Of a stretch of DNA of 64,000 nucleotides, positions 35,063 through 43,865 are shown piece by piece; position 1 is the stretch's first letter; every line of letters begins with the position of its first letter. Below the pieces are notes generated by a model. The model did no database searches, was not told the origin of the DNA, and saw only the letters and a list, made by a program, of their open reading frames with translations. A program made the position numbers and the translations under genes. The stretch lies in NCBI RefSeq assembly GCF_023149035.1, contig NZ_JAHXMY010000003.1, forward strand, positions 105,089-169,088, read 5' to 3'. The DNA is from Microbacterium sp. EYE_78. GTDB lineage: Bacteria > Actinomycetota > Actinomycetes > Actinomycetales > Microbacteriaceae.

Positions 35063-36094
35063 TCAGCTCGTGAGCGCTGCGACGTAGGCGTCGAGGATCT
35101 GCTCGGCCGAGCGGGGACCGCCGAAGGTCCAGATGCCGACCGGGAAGCCGGCGATGCGATCCTCGGCCACCGCGGGGATCGAGTTCCACACCTCGCTCGT
35201 CGCGAGCTCGGGCATGATGTCGCTCTCGGCGTCATTCGTGCTGGTGTGCAGCAGGTACGCGTCGCCGATCGCCGTCGCACCCTCGATGTCGGTGATGCCG
35301 AGGCCGTAGGCCGGGTCGGCTTCACCCGTCCACGCGTTCTTCAGGCCGAGCTCCTCACCGAGCGCGCCGATCAGCGAGCCGCTGCTGAAGAAGCGGAGCG
35401 ACACGTTGCCGCCGTCGATCCAGCCGTCGAAGTATGCGAACGAGTCCGAGACGAGATCCGCCTCGGCCACCGTCTGCTTCGCCTCTGCGACACTCGCGTC
35501 GAACGCGTCGAGCACGGCGTCGGCGCGCTCCTCACGGCCCGTCGCCTGCGCGATCAGGTCGAACGTCGCCTTCATCTGACCGATCGGGTCAGCGGCATCC
35601 GCGCCCTTGGTGGCGAGCACCGGCACGCCGTACTCCTCGAGCTGACCGATGATCTCGTCCTCGGCGGTGTACGCCTCGACGATGATGAGGTCGGGGTCGG
35701 CGCCGAGGATGGCGTCGAAGTTCGGCTCCTGGCGCGTGCCGACATCGGTCACGCCCTCGGGCAGCACCTCGGCGGTGTCCCACGTCGTGTACCCCTCGGC
35801 ATCCGCGACCGCGACGGGCGTGACGCACAGCGTCAGCGCGTCCTCGATCTGCTGCCACTCCAGCACGGCGACGCGCTCGGCGGGCGCGTCGAGCTCGACC
35901 GTCCGGTCGAACGCATCCGTCAACGACACCGGGCCGGTCGAGGTCGCCGTGGTGTCATCGGCGCAATCGGCGCTTGCCGCGGCCGCGGGTGTCGAGGCGT
36001 CGTCGGTCGTCTGCGTGGTTCCGCACGCGGTGACGAACAGCAGGGGCAGGATCAGTGCGGCGCCGAGCAGGGGGCGCGCGGATCGAAGGGTCAT
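35063..36094 (-). CDS. Iron-siderophore ABC transporter substrate-binding lipoprotein
   Basis: A 343-residue FecB/FhuD-type receptor. Signal with lipobox LFVTACG (Cys ~24), a Thr/Ala linker, then a periplasmic-binding type 3 fold: PAERVAVLEWQQIEDALTLC, TDVGTRQEPNFDAILGADPD and a C-terminal AGFPVGIWTFGGPRSAEQIL. A DLIIVEAY strand is characteristic. Second gene of the uptake operon, 37 bp after the ATPase. The siderophore is unknown; no biosynthesis genes are in the window, so xenosiderophore use is likely. Confidence 0.9.
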   Translation of the reverse strand: MTLRSARPLLGAALILPLLFVTACGTTQTTDDASTPAAAASADCADDTTATSTGPVSLTDAFDRTVELDAPAERVAVLEWQQIEDALTLCVTPVAVADAEGYTTWDTAEVLPEGVTDVGTRQEPNFDAILGADPDLIIVEAYTAEDEIIGQLEEYGVPVLATKGADAADPIGQMKATFDLIAQATGREERADAVLDAFDASVAEAKQTVAEADLVSDSFAYFDGWIDGGNVSLRFFSSGSLIGALGEELGLKNAWTGEADPAYGLGITDIEGATAIGDAYLLHTSTNDAESDIMPELATSEVWNSIPAVAEDRIAGFPVGIWTFGGPRSAEQILDAYVAALTS

Positions 36095-36131
36095 GCTTCT
36101 CTTTCGATGAGGGACGGGAGACGGGAAGGGC

Positions 36132-36941
36132 TCAGGCCAGGGCGCGGCCGTGGTGACGACCTCGCGGGTGCACACGGATGAAGCCGGTCGCAGGATCGCG
36201 GTCGACCTCGATCCGCAGGCCGTACACCTCGCTGAGGTGGTCGGACGTCAGCACGTGCTCGCGCGCTCCGTGGGCGACCACGCGGCCCTGGTGCAGCAGC
36301 ACGACCTCGTCGGCGACGGTCGCGGCCTGGCCGAGGTCGTGCAGAACCACGCCCAGGGCGGTGCCGTGCTCGTCGGCGAGCTCGCGCACCAGGTCGAGCG
36401 TCTCGACCTGGTAGCGGAGGTCGAGGTGGTTCGTGGGCTCGTCGAGCAGCAGGACGCCGGTGTCCTGCGCGAGGCAGGTCGCGAGCCAGACCCGCTGCAG
36501 CTCCCCGCCGGAGAGCTGATCGACGGCGCGCCCCTGCATCCCGGCGAGACCGGTGAGCTCGAGGGAGCGGTCGATCGCGTCGAGGTCGTCCTGGGTCATC
36601 GCGGCGAAGCGGCGCCGATGCGGATGCCGGCCGTAGGCGACGACGTCGCGGACGGAGAGGCCGGACGGGTGCGGCCGGGACTGCGAGAGCAGCGTCACGT
36701 GGCGCGCGAAGTCACGAGCCGACAGCGGTGACACCGGGACGTCACCGTCGAGGACGCGGACGTCGCCGGACGAGCGCTCGTGCAAACGCGCGAGCGCTCG
36801 GAGCACCGTCGACTTGCCGCTGCCGTTGGGACCGATGAGCGCCGTGACGACGCCCGGGCGGATGCGCACGGACACCCCGTGCACCACCTCATGCCGCCCG
36901 TAGGCGAGGACGAGGTCATCACCGCGCAGCTCCGTGTCCAC
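36132..36941 (-). CDS. Iron-siderophore ABC transporter ATP-binding protein
   Basis: A 269-residue FecE/FhuC-type ATPase: Walker A GPNGSGKST, signature LSGGELQRVWLATCLA, Walker B VLLLDEPTNHLD, switch His VLHDLG. The unusual order ATPase - receptor - permease is clear from coordinates. Start GTG 36941 lies only 3 bp from the iron box, with a TAGGCT hexamer 8 bp upstream, so the mRNA is probably leaderless or has a very short leader. Confidence 0.92.
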   Translation of the reverse strand: MDTELRGDDLVLAYGRHEVVHGVSVRIRPGVVTALIGPNGSGKSTVLRALARLHERSSGDVRVLDGDVPVSPLSARDFARHVTLLSQSRPHPSGLSVRDVVAYGRHPHRRRFAAMTQDDLDAIDRSLELTGLAGMQGRAVDQLSGGELQRVWLATCLAQDTGVLLLDEPTNHLDLRYQVETLDLVRELADEHGTALGVVLHDLGQAATVADEVVLLHQGRVVAHGAREHVLTSDHLSEVYGLRIEVDRDPATGFIRVHPRGRHHGRALA

Positions 36942-36944
36942 GAG

Positions 36945-36964
36945 AGGTAAGCCTAGCCTTACCT
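36945..36964. promoter_or_regulatory. Iron box (DtxR/IdeR operator)
   Basis: AGGTAAGCCTAGCCTTACCT, with 7-bp perfect arms AGGTAAG / CTTACCT, closely matches the TTAGGTTAGGCTAACCTAA-type operator of DtxR/IdeR. It covers the -10 region of the siderophore operon, so iron-loaded DtxR would block transcription directly. Confidence 0.88.
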
Positions 36965-37045
36965 GACCCGGCGCGTGTGCGCGGACGCCACGGAGCCGAC
37001 CCCGACCCCGCGGAGCGAGGCCGGGGTGCCATCGGAGCCGCCGGC

Positions 37046-37996
37046 CTACTTCATGCGTCCGAACGTGGCGTCGATGTCGGCCATCTCCATCGCCGCGGTC
37101 GCCTCGATCAGCGCGCGGAGGTCCTTGTCCGCGCCCGGAGAGAACTCTTCGGGCCGCTCGGGCGAGATGGTCATCGGCGATCCGACGGGTGCCTGCTCAC
37201 TGGCATCCAACTCGGTGCCGTCGTTCGACGGCGAGGCGCCCTGGAAGATGCGACCGGCTTCGGACTGGTCGCCGAGATCGAACGAGTACTGCTTGCTCTG
37301 CAGGCCCATGTCGACGAGCTTCTTCACCTCGGGGAACTGCTCGGCGTTCGTCTTCGGGATCGGCAGCGCGGTGCGCCAGCTCACCCCGAGCGTCTCGAGC
37401 GCCTTCGCGTACGCGTTCTCGTGCGCCTGGTCGCGGACGATGAGGTACGAGATCGTGCTGCGCGCCATCTTGTTGTCGGTCATCTCGTACAGACGGCACT
37501 TCTGCAGACGCCCCGTCGACTCGAGCATGAGGTTGTAGAGCAGATCGAGCACGAGGTTGCCCGAGTTGTAGACGTAGCTGCCCATCCACGGGTTGCCCGC
37601 GGCATCGACCGGCAGCGCACCCTGCGCGCCGACGAGGTAGTGGTGGATGTTGCTGTGGTCGACGGCGATGCTCAGCGGCGTCGCACCGCCGGCACCCGGC
37701 TCGTCGACGGGGTCAGTCGGCTTGCCCTTGTACCGCGGCGACCCGTCGAGCAAGCGCGAGATCGTCGTGCCGATGAGCTCGACGTGGCTGATCTCCTCGG
37801 TGCCGATGCCCTGGATCAGGTCCTTGTATGGCTTGCCCGAGGGCCCGCGGAAATTGATGCTCTGGAAGAGGTACTGCATCATCGTGCGCATCTCGCCGAA
37901 CTGCCCGCCGAGACCCTCCTGCAGCGCGTTCGCGGCGGCGGGATCCGGCTCGTCCTGCGCGATCTCGTTGATGAACTCTTGAACGTGAAAGTACAT
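37046..37996 (-). CDS. Manganese catalase
   Basis: A 316-residue dimanganese catalase that converts hydrogen peroxide to water and oxygen. The four-helix bundle ligands are in place: Glu35 (GQFGEMRTMMQYL), Glu68 and His71 (GTEEISHVELIG), and the second Glu/His pair in YNLMLESTGR and VRDQAHENAYAK. N-terminus MYFHVQEFINEI is typical. ATG is preceded by GGAGGA. Next to an iron-regulated importer; a non-heme catalase fits iron-poor growth. Confidence 0.95.
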   Translation of the reverse strand: MYFHVQEFINEIAQDEPDPAAANALQEGLGGQFGEMRTMMQYLFQSINFRGPSGKPYKDLIQGIGTEEISHVELIGTTISRLLDGSPRYKGKPTDPVDEPGAGGATPLSIAVDHSNIHHYLVGAQGALPVDAAGNPWMGSYVYNSGNLVLDLLYNLMLESTGRLQKCRLYEMTDNKMARSTISYLIVRDQAHENAYAKALETLGVSWRTALPIPKTNAEQFPEVKKLVDMGLQSKQYSFDLGDQSEAGRIFQGASPSNDGTELDASEQAPVGSPMTISPERPEEFSPGADKDLRALIEATAAMEMADIDATFGRMK

Positions 37997-38095
37997 GGTT
38001 CCTCCGATGGGGTGTGGGGATGCCTCACGATCCGCACCTCCTCCGCGCCCACCGATCCCCTCGCCAAGCGGAGCGACAACGAGTACCCTCCCGCG

Positions 38096-38830
38096 TCAGC
38101 CTCGCACCTCCCCCGCGATGCGCTCGTGCGTCTCCCGGACGAACGCTGCATAGCCCGCGGCGGTACGTCCCCAGAAGCGGCCGGAGGTGACGACCTCGTT
38201 CCCATCCGTCGCGCGCACCCGCGCACCCGTGGCGCGAGCGGCGCGCACGAGTTCGACGTCCTCGTGCTGGTCGAGGTCCGCGAACTCCCCCGCCGCGAGG
38301 TACACGTCCGCCCGCAGCCCGAGGTTCGCGCCGTGCACATTGCCCGCGGGGTGGCCCGGCGGGTGGGTCGCGAGCCAGTGCGCAGCGTGCTCGACGGTGA
38401 GGTCGGCGAAGTCGGGGCGGACGGTGCCCAAGACGACATCCGCCCCCACTGCCCGCAGGTCGAGCTGATGGCTGAGCCACGCGACCGGCACCGTCGAGTC
38501 GCCGTCGGTCGTGGCGATCCATGTGGCGCCCGGCGGCACGTCCCGCAGTGCTGCGAGCGCGGCGGCGACGCCGAGCCGCCGCGCGGTGCCCACGTTCCGG
38601 GCGTCGATGCGCAGCGTCTGCACCGGCCACGGCGCCGCGATCTGCTCGGACGCATCCGTGCAGGCATCCAGGACGACGACGGTCACGACCCGCACGTCCG
38701 GATGCGTCCGGCGCGTGTGCGCGATCGCCGCCTCGAGCGCGGCGAGACAGCCGCCCAGAAGCGCGGCCTCGTCGTGCACCGGCACCACGATGGCGACGGC
38801 GGCGACGGCATCCGACTCCCCCGCTGTCAC
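38096..38830 (-). CDS. Glycosyltransferase family 2
   Basis: A 244-residue GT-A enzyme: AIVVPVHDEAALLGGCLAAL (nucleotide-sugar binding start, ~14), VVVLDACTDASEQ, the DXD-type TTDGDSTVPVAWL (~110) and GNVHGANLGLRADVYL. No membrane helices. GTG 38830 overlaps the stop of the preceding gene (GTGA). Third gene of a three-gene cluster with an acyl-CoA dehydrogenase-like protein and a PIG-L/methyltransferase fusion, which implies assembly or tailoring of an unknown glycoconjugate. Confidence 0.86.
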   Translation of the reverse strand: MTAGESDAVAAVAIVVPVHDEAALLGGCLAALEAAIAHTRRTHPDVRVVTVVVLDACTDASEQIAAPWPVQTLRIDARNVGTARRLGVAAALAALRDVPPGATWIATTDGDSTVPVAWLSHQLDLRAVGADVVLGTVRPDFADLTVEHAAHWLATHPPGHPAGNVHGANLGLRADVYLAAGEFADLDQHEDVELVRAARATGARVRATDGNEVVTSGRFWGRTAAGYAAFVRETHERIAGEVRG

Positions 38831-40185
38831 GTGATGAGCCCCGTCTCTGCGGCGACCGACCTCGCGCCCGCCACGCCGTAGACCTCGAGCACGAAGTCCT
38901 CCTCCTCGTGCGCCACCAGGCGGACGAGGCCGTCTGCCGCCCGGAGGGCCGCGTGGACGTCGTCCCCCGACAGCGGGTACTCCGAGACGCGATGCCGCCA
39001 GTGGCACGCGAGCAGCTGCCCGTCATTGGCGAGGGCGCCCCGCATCCGCTCGACGGCACCGGCCAGGTCGGTCGCGCCCCAGTAGTAACCGACCTCGGAC
39101 AGGACGATGAGGTCGAACGAGCCCTCCGGCCAGTCGCGGGGCAGCGCGCGGCGCTCGAGGCGCACATCCGCACCCTCGCCGAGGCGACGACGCGCGGCCT
39201 CGAGTGGGGCCTCGGCGATGTCGACGGCGAGCACGGCGTCGCACCGCTCGGCGAGCAGCTGCGTCAGCACGCCGGTCGAGCAGCCCAGCTCGAGCGCGCG
39301 GCCGTACCGTGCTCTCGGCAGGCTCGCCAATGTGACCGCGCGCTTGCGCTGCTCGTACCACCGCGACTCGAACCCCCACGGGTCGTCGCCGTTGCGACGG
39401 TAGAACGCCTCGAAGAAGGTCTCGTCCAGGCTGCCGCGATCGCCGGCGGGCCGGATGAAGACCTCGAACGGGCGGTCGAAGTGCGCCTGCATCCGCTCGT
39501 GGAGCATCACCTCGTCGCCCGGCGCGTCGGACAGCGGCTCGATCTGGCTGCGGTGGCGACGCAGGGCACGCCGCTTCACGTCGACGTTCGCGTCGTCGAG
39601 CGGGAGGACCTCGACGTCGCCCCACGGAACTTCGTCGGGCGTGCCCCAGTGCCACAGCCAGATGGGGTACCACCGGTACGGGATGCCCCGCTCGGCGCAC
39701 ACCTCGGCCGTCACCTCGCCGACCACCCGATGATCGCGATGGCCGTCGCCCGTCCACGGCGCGACCACGAGGCACGAGCCGGCGTCGGCGACGATCTCGC
39801 GGAGCGCCGCGGAGATGCGGGTGCGATGACCGTCGGTCCCGCCGTCGGGGATGCCGAGGAACCGCAGCTCGATCGACGGCGCCAGCTGCGCGAGTGCGTC
39901 GGCCGCCTCACGCCGGCGCAGCGCGCCGAGCTCGGCGGGTGTCGCGGATGGCGAGTCGGGGTGCGACCCCTCCCCGTCGGTGACGACGAGCACCGTCACC
40001 CTCGCCCCGCGGTCAGCCGCGGCGGTCATCAGCCCTGCCGTTCCGAGGGTCTCGTCGTCAGGATGCGCCGCCACCACGACGAGGTGGTCGAACTCGACGT
40101 CCAGGCTCGCGGGGTTCCGTTCGGCGAAGGCCTCGGCCCATACGTCCTCGCCCGTCCCCGGGTCGAGGTGGCTGAAGCTCACCAT
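38827..40185 (-). CDS. Bifunctional PIG-L deacetylase / SAM methyltransferase
   Basis: A 452-residue fusion. N-terminal PIG-L zinc deacetylase (~30-230): VVVAAHPDDETLGTAGLM (metal motif AHPDD) and GDGHRDHRVVGEV (second His). C-terminal class I methyltransferase (~260-440): ALELGCSTGVLTQLLAERCD (motif I) and FDLIVLSEVGYYWG. PIG-L enzymes remove N-acetyl groups from sugars such as GlcNAc. The fusion suggests a substrate that is both N-deacetylated and methylated. Overlaps the acyl-CoA dehydrogenase-like gene by 7 nt. Confidence 0.9.
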   Translation of the reverse strand: MVSFSHLDPGTGEDVWAEAFAERNPASLDVEFDHLVVVAAHPDDETLGTAGLMTAAADRGARVTVLVVTDGEGSHPDSPSATPAELGALRRREAADALAQLAPSIELRFLGIPDGGTDGHRTRISAALREIVADAGSCLVVAPWTGDGHRDHRVVGEVTAEVCAERGIPYRWYPIWLWHWGTPDEVPWGDVEVLPLDDANVDVKRRALRRHRSQIEPLSDAPGDEVMLHERMQAHFDRPFEVFIRPAGDRGSLDETFFEAFYRRNGDDPWGFESRWYEQRKRAVTLASLPRARYGRALELGCSTGVLTQLLAERCDAVLAVDIAEAPLEAARRRLGEGADVRLERRALPRDWPEGSFDLIVLSEVGYYWGATDLAGAVERMRGALANDGQLLACHWRHRVSEYPLSGDDVHAALRAADGLVRLVAHEEEDFVLEVYGVAGARSVAAETGLIT

Positions 40186-41264
40186 GCGCCGCGCCCCTGA
40201 CTGAGGTCGGCGCCGATCCGAGCCAGGTCCCGCTCGCCGTGGTGCTGGCGGAGGTAGATCTCGAGATCTGCGACCCGACGCGCGTGCGCGTCGTCGGCGA
40301 CCAGCGGCAACGGTCCGAGCGCACGGGCCGACTCGGCGAGCGCCGTCTCGACGGCACCCGCGACGATGGCCCGCACGCGGGCGGCCAGGATGCCGGGATC
40401 GGGATCGCGGTCGGATGCGGCGGGCGCGGCATCCATCTGGTGCGCAGCCGACTGCAGCGCGAGTCGCGCCGCCCACAGCGACGTGTCCACGCGACCGAGG
40501 TGCAAGCGCGACAGCTGGTCGGCGCCGTCACGCTGCGCCGCCGCGAGGAGCGCCGCGCGGAGCGGGAGCGCGCCGCCCCACCAGCACGCGGCCACCCCGA
40601 CCCCGCCGGCCGCGAAGCCCGGCCGCCGGAGGTACCAACCGGGCTCGCCGACCGGCACGGCCGGCGCCGCCGCGAAATCCACCGGGGCGCTCACGACCTG
40701 GCGCAGTCCGCGCGCATGCCAGGGCCCGTCGTGAGGGCGGACCTCGGGCCGCTGCAGCGCAACGGCGAAGAGGCGGCGCTCGTCGCCGACCCATGCGGTG
40801 ACGAGCGCGTGGGTCAGGTGCTGCGCGAGCGAGCACCACGGCTTGGTTCCCGTCAGCATCCAGCCGGAGCCGACGTCCCGCGCATCGAGGCGCACGCCCC
40901 CACCTTCGGCGGCGAACACGCCCCACGACGAGCCCGGGCCGGCACCGATCGCTTCGAGGTCCGGCCCGACGGCCGCGCGTTGCGCCTGGTCGAGGATGTC
41001 GAGCGCGTCGAGGTGCGGTTCGAGGATGCGGGCGGCCGCGACATCCCGCTCCGCGACCGCCGCCAAGAACGACCAGTCGTCGGCGAGGGAGCGGGCATCG
41101 TCACGTGCGGCACCGACGCCGACTGCCCACGCGAGGGTGGCGGACACGTCGGTCCCGAACCCTGCGAGCTCATCGGCCCCGGCGAGCGCGGACCGCTGTG
41201 CGCTCGGATGCGGGTGGTCGCCGAGGGCGGAGGACGTGGATGAACCTGCAGCGGGAGAACTCAC
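40179..41264 (-). CDS. Acyl-CoA dehydrogenase-like protein
   Basis: A 361-residue ACAD-fold flavoprotein-like protein: an N-terminal helical domain, a central beta domain with GSGWMLTGTKPWCSLAQHLT, and a helical C-terminal part. The usual catalytic Glu context is not evident, so it may be a divergent ACAD acting as an oxidase or N-hydroxylase-like tailoring enzyme. Start GTG 41264 is provisional. First gene of the cluster with the PIG-L fusion and the glycosyltransferase. Confidence 0.78.
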   Translation of the reverse strand: MSSPAAGSSTSSALGDHPHPSAQRSALAGADELAGFGTDVSATLAWAVGVGAARDDARSLADDWSFLAAVAERDVAAARILEPHLDALDILDQAQRAAVGPDLEAIGAGPGSSWGVFAAEGGGVRLDARDVGSGWMLTGTKPWCSLAQHLTHALVTAWVGDERRLFAVALQRPEVRPHDGPWHARGLRQVVSAPVDFAAAPAVPVGEPGWYLRRPGFAAGGVGVAACWWGGALPLRAALLAAAQRDGADQLSRLHLGRVDTSLWAARLALQSAAHQMDAAPAASDRDPDPGILAARVRAIVAGAVETALAESARALGPLPLVADDAHARRVADLEIYLRQHHGERDLARIGADLSQGRGAW

Positions 41265-41477
41265 AGGGGCGAGTCTGAGGTCGGGCGGCGACGAACGGCA
41301 GAGGCTTGCCATCGCGTCGACCTCTTCGCTAGCGCTCGATCGCGGCGGTCGACCGCCGATGCAGCTGCTCAGTACACAAGCGCCTCATCATGGTCCTGAG
41401 ATGGGTCCGGACTCGGCGTAGTCTCAGGATCGGGTCGAACAGCCGCGCGATCCGAATTCTCGAGAAAGCAGCACGAC

Positions 41478-41804
41478 ATGGGGCATCTGATCTACGGTGT
41501 CGCACCCGCCATCAACATCGAAGACCGGACACTGCACCACCTCCGTGCTGTCATCGTGACGAAACTCCGTCGTGACGAGAGCTTCGTCTTCACGTGGGAC
41601 GACGAGCCCACCACCACCGGCGATGACTCGTCCACGGAAGGCGGCCAGTACGGCAGCGTCTGGATCTCGAAGTCCTCGTCGCTGTACTTCAAGTTCGACG
41701 CTCCGCTCGGGGGCGCGCTCAACGCGGAGTGGCTGCAGCTCCTCGCGGACTCGGCGCAGAGCGTCACCGGACTCCGCCCGCTGCCGGAACCCGCGCATCT
41801 CTGA
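41478..41804 (+). CDS. DUF7882-type small protein (paralogue A)
   Basis: A 108-residue protein starting MGHLIYGVAPAINIEDRTLH, with the shared signature VIVTKLRRDESFVFTWDDE (~26-44) and LNAEWLQLLADSAQSVTGLR. A second member of this family is encoded at 54369-54716. The family is almost confined to Microbacteriaceae and is often wrongly called ATP-dependent DNA ligase; its function is unknown. A perfect 16-bp palindrome (41343-41358) lies 120 bp upstream, and TAGTCT at 41418 may be its -10 box. Confidence 0.72.
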   Translation: MGHLIYGVAPAINIEDRTLHHLRAVIVTKLRRDESFVFTWDDEPTTTGDDSSTEGGQYGSVWISKSSSLYFKFDAPLGGALNAEWLQLLADSAQSVTGLRPLPEPAHL

Positions 41805-41869
41805 CTCGTCGTTCCGGACCGGTCTGTCAAGGGGACTGGTCATGAGCGCAGGGGGCGTACGCTCACCGC

Positions 41870-42148
41870 ATGACCGCACGTTCGCCCAAGCAGAAGACGA
41901 TCGTCGCCGTCGACGATGATCGCTTCGAACTGGATGGCGATGCGTCGGTTCCCGCGCTCCGGGATGCGATCGAGGCTGCAGTCGCGTCAGGGGGAACGTT
42001 CGTGGACATCGCTGTCACCCACGGCAACTCCGTCGCGGTCCTGATCACTCCACGCACGCGCGTGGTCATCAGCAGCATCCACGAGATAGATCCGGAGCCC
42101 GAGCCGCTGTCGTACCCCAGCGGTCTTCACATCATCGACGACATCTGA
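41870..42148 (+). CDS. Small soluble protein of unknown function
   Basis: A 92-residue protein (MTARSPKQKTIVAVDDDRFE) with FVDIAVTHGNSVAVLITPRT and an acidic C-terminus ending HIIDDI. Predicted mixed alpha/beta fold, no cysteines, no known family. TACGCT (41858-41863) ends exactly 6 bp before the ATG, which supports the start and expression as a leaderless mRNA. Confidence 0.65.
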   Translation: MTARSPKQKTIVAVDDDRFELDGDASVPALRDAIEAAVASGGTFVDIAVTHGNSVAVLITPRTRVVISSIHEIDPEPEPLSYPSGLHIIDDI

Positions 42149-42271
42149 GCGTCCTGGGGCGCCGGCTGCGGTTCTCGCCCTCACGCACCGCCTCCATCAG
42201 ATGTCAAGCCTGTCGTGCGGATCGACGACCGCCCCGAGCCTGGGACTCCACCCTGTTGAGAGGAGCCGGTC

Positions 42272-42682
42272 GTGACGCAGGCCAACCCGTCATCCGAACC
42301 GTCGACCGCGGAGCTGATCTCCCGCCTGTCCGAGCAGACGTCTCGCCTCGTGCGGGATGAGATGCGTCTCGCCCGCGCGGAGTTCTCGTCGAAGGCGAAG
42401 CAGGGCGGGCTCGGTGTGGGGCTGCTCGGCGCGGGCGGCGTACTCGCGTGGTTCGGCGTCGGCGCGCTCGTCGCGACCGCGATCATCGCGCTGTCGCTGG
42501 TCCTCCCCGCGTGGGCCGCCGCGCTGATCGTCACCGCCCTGCTGTTCATCGTCGCCGGCATCCTCGCGCTCGTCGGCAAGAAGAAGGTGTCAGCTCTGTC
42601 GCCGACGCCCGAGCGGACCGTGCAGAGCGTGAAACAAGACATCACCGAAGTGAAGGAGCGCACCCACCATGACCACGCCTGA
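42272..42682 (+). CDS. Actinobacterial Holin-X family membrane protein
   Basis: A 136-residue protein with an amphipathic N-terminal helix (ELISRLSEQTSRLVRDEMRL) and two membrane helices (~50-72 and ~78-100). It matches the Holin-X (PF07332-like) family, which despite its name is a chromosomal envelope protein linked to DUF3618 genes. GTG 42272 is preceded by GAGAGGAG. It overlaps the DUF3618 gene by 14 nt. Confidence 0.85.
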   Translation: MTQANPSSEPSTAELISRLSEQTSRLVRDEMRLARAEFSSKAKQGGLGVGLLGAGGVLAWFGVGALVATAIIALSLVLPAWAAALIVTALLFIVAGILALVGKKKVSALSPTPERTVQSVKQDITEVKERTHHDHA

Positions 42683-43052
42683 CGTCCCCGCACGCGAAGT
42701 CCCCCTCTCGGCCACCCCCGCGACGAAGCCGGAACTTTCGGACGACGCGTCGGTCGCCGAGATCGAAGCCGACATCGCGCGGACGCGCGCGGACCTCGGT
42801 GACACGGTGGAGCAGCTCGCAGGCAAGCTCGACGTGAAGGCGAGGGCGAAGCAGCAGGTCGAAACCGTGAAGACGAACGTCGCCGCGCAGATCGGCGACG
42901 CCCGCGAGCACGCGGCCGACTACGTCCACCAGGCGACGGATGCCCTCACGGACGACGCCGGCAAGCCGAACCGCAACGGCTGGATCGCCCTGGCCGTCGT
43001 GGTCGTCGCGATCGGCGCCGTCATCACCGCTGTCGCACGCCGCGGCCGCTGA
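42669..43052 (+). CDS. DUF3618 domain protein
   Basis: A 127-residue protein: an acidic N-terminus, then the DUF3618 helix EIEADIARTRADLGDTVEQL (~35-54), a long amphipathic region, and one C-terminal membrane helix (~105-123, WIALAVVVVAIGAVITAVA). Like LEA-type apolipoprotein helices, such proteins may line the membrane under stress. AAGGAG precedes the ATG within the upstream gene. Confidence 0.87.
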   Translation: MTTPDVPAREVPLSATPATKPELSDDASVAEIEADIARTRADLGDTVEQLAGKLDVKARAKQQVETVKTNVAAQIGDAREHAADYVHQATDALTDDAGKPNRNGWIALAVVVVAIGAVITAVARRGR

Positions 43053-43076
43053 CACATACCTCGAAAGGACCCCCGC

Positions 43077-43388
43077 ATGTCGAAGAAGACCTCGAAGCCG
43101 GAGAAGAAGTCGAGCACGTCGGCGAAGATCCTGTACCGCCCGATCGGGCTCATCAGCGGCATGGTGAGCGGAGCCCTCGCCGGTGTGATCTTCAAGCAGC
43201 TCTGGAAGCGCGCGAGCCCGACCCACCGCGACGACAGTCCGAAGGCCCTCGAGTCCGAGTTCGGTCTCGGCGAGGTGCTTATCGCAGCGGCCTTGCAGGG
43301 CGCCCTATTCGCGCTGGTGAAGGCGCTGGTCGACCGCGGCGGCGCACGGGCGTTCGAGCGCGCGACCGGAGAGTGGCCCGGCGACTGA
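43077..43388 (+). CDS. DUF4235 domain protein
   Basis: A 103-residue protein with a Lys-rich start, a membrane helix (~22-42, RPIGLISGMVSGALAGVIFK), KALESEFGLGEVLIAAALQG and a second helix. DUF4235 is regularly the third gene after Holin-X and DUF3618 in actinobacteria. AAAGGA precedes the ATG. Confidence 0.87.
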   Translation: MSKKTSKPEKKSSTSAKILYRPIGLISGMVSGALAGVIFKQLWKRASPTHRDDSPKALESEFGLGEVLIAAALQGALFALVKALVDRGGARAFERATGEWPGD

Positions 43389-43425
43389 CCCCGCGGTCAG
43401 CCGCCGAGGGGCAACGCGACGACCC

Positions 43426-43454
43426 TTGACGCAACACTTGTATTTTGCAAGTAT
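43426..43454 (+). promoter_or_regulatory. Promoter with overlapping inverted repeat upstream of VOC-HxlR genes
   Basis: TTGACG (43426-43431) and AAGTAT (43449-43454) are 17 bp apart; between them ACTTG-TATTTTG-CAAGT (43436-43452) forms an inverted repeat, A/T-rich in contrast with the surroundings. HxlR-type regulators bind ACTT/AAGT-type palindromes, so this is a likely autoregulatory operator. Confidence 0.55.
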
Positions 43455-43460
43455 CGCGAC

Positions 43461-43865
43461 ATGAGCCTCTTCATCACCTGTCCGGTCGCCGACGTCGCAC
43501 GGGCCACCGCCTTCTACAGCGCCATCGGCTGGACGCTCAACACCGAGATGTCGGACGACAACGTGTCGTGCTTCGCCATCGCCCCCGACCAGTACGTCAT
43601 GCTCGGCAGCCGCGAGACGTACGCGAGCGTCGGCGGCGTCGACGATCTCATCGGTGGACCTGACACCCCGTCCAAAGTGACCGTGTCGTTCGACATGCAC
43701 AGCCGCGAGGAGGTCGATGCACTGCTCGAGCGAGCAGAGGCCGCCGGGGCGCGCATCGGCGACACCGACGACTACCCCTTCATGTACCAGCGGCAGTTCG
43801 ACGACCCCGACGGCTATCACTACTCGCCGTTCTGGATGAAGCCGGACGCCGACCAGCGCGCGTGA
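43461..43865 (+). CDS. VOC (glyoxalase/bleomycin-resistance fold) protein
   Basis: A 134-residue protein starting MSLFITCPVADVARATAFYS, with the beta-alpha-beta-beta-beta repeats of the VOC superfamily; YPFMYQRQFDDPDGYHYSPF at the C-terminus contains the usual metal-side strand. Members include lactoylglutathione lyase-like and antibiotic-binding proteins; this subfamily is unassigned. Overlaps the regulator gene by 4 nt. Confidence 0.83.
   Translation: MSLFITCPVADVARATAFYSAIGWTLNTEMSDDNVSCFAIAPDQYVMLGSRETYASVGGVDDLIGGPDTPSKVTVSFDMHSREEVDALLERAEAAGARIGDTDDYPFMYQRQFDDPDGYHYSPFWMKPDADQRA

Noticed and set aside
32793..35087. Long plus-strand frames opposite the fused siderophore permease
   Set aside because: Arg/Asp/Gly-rich product without domains; the minus strand encodes two full FecCD units.
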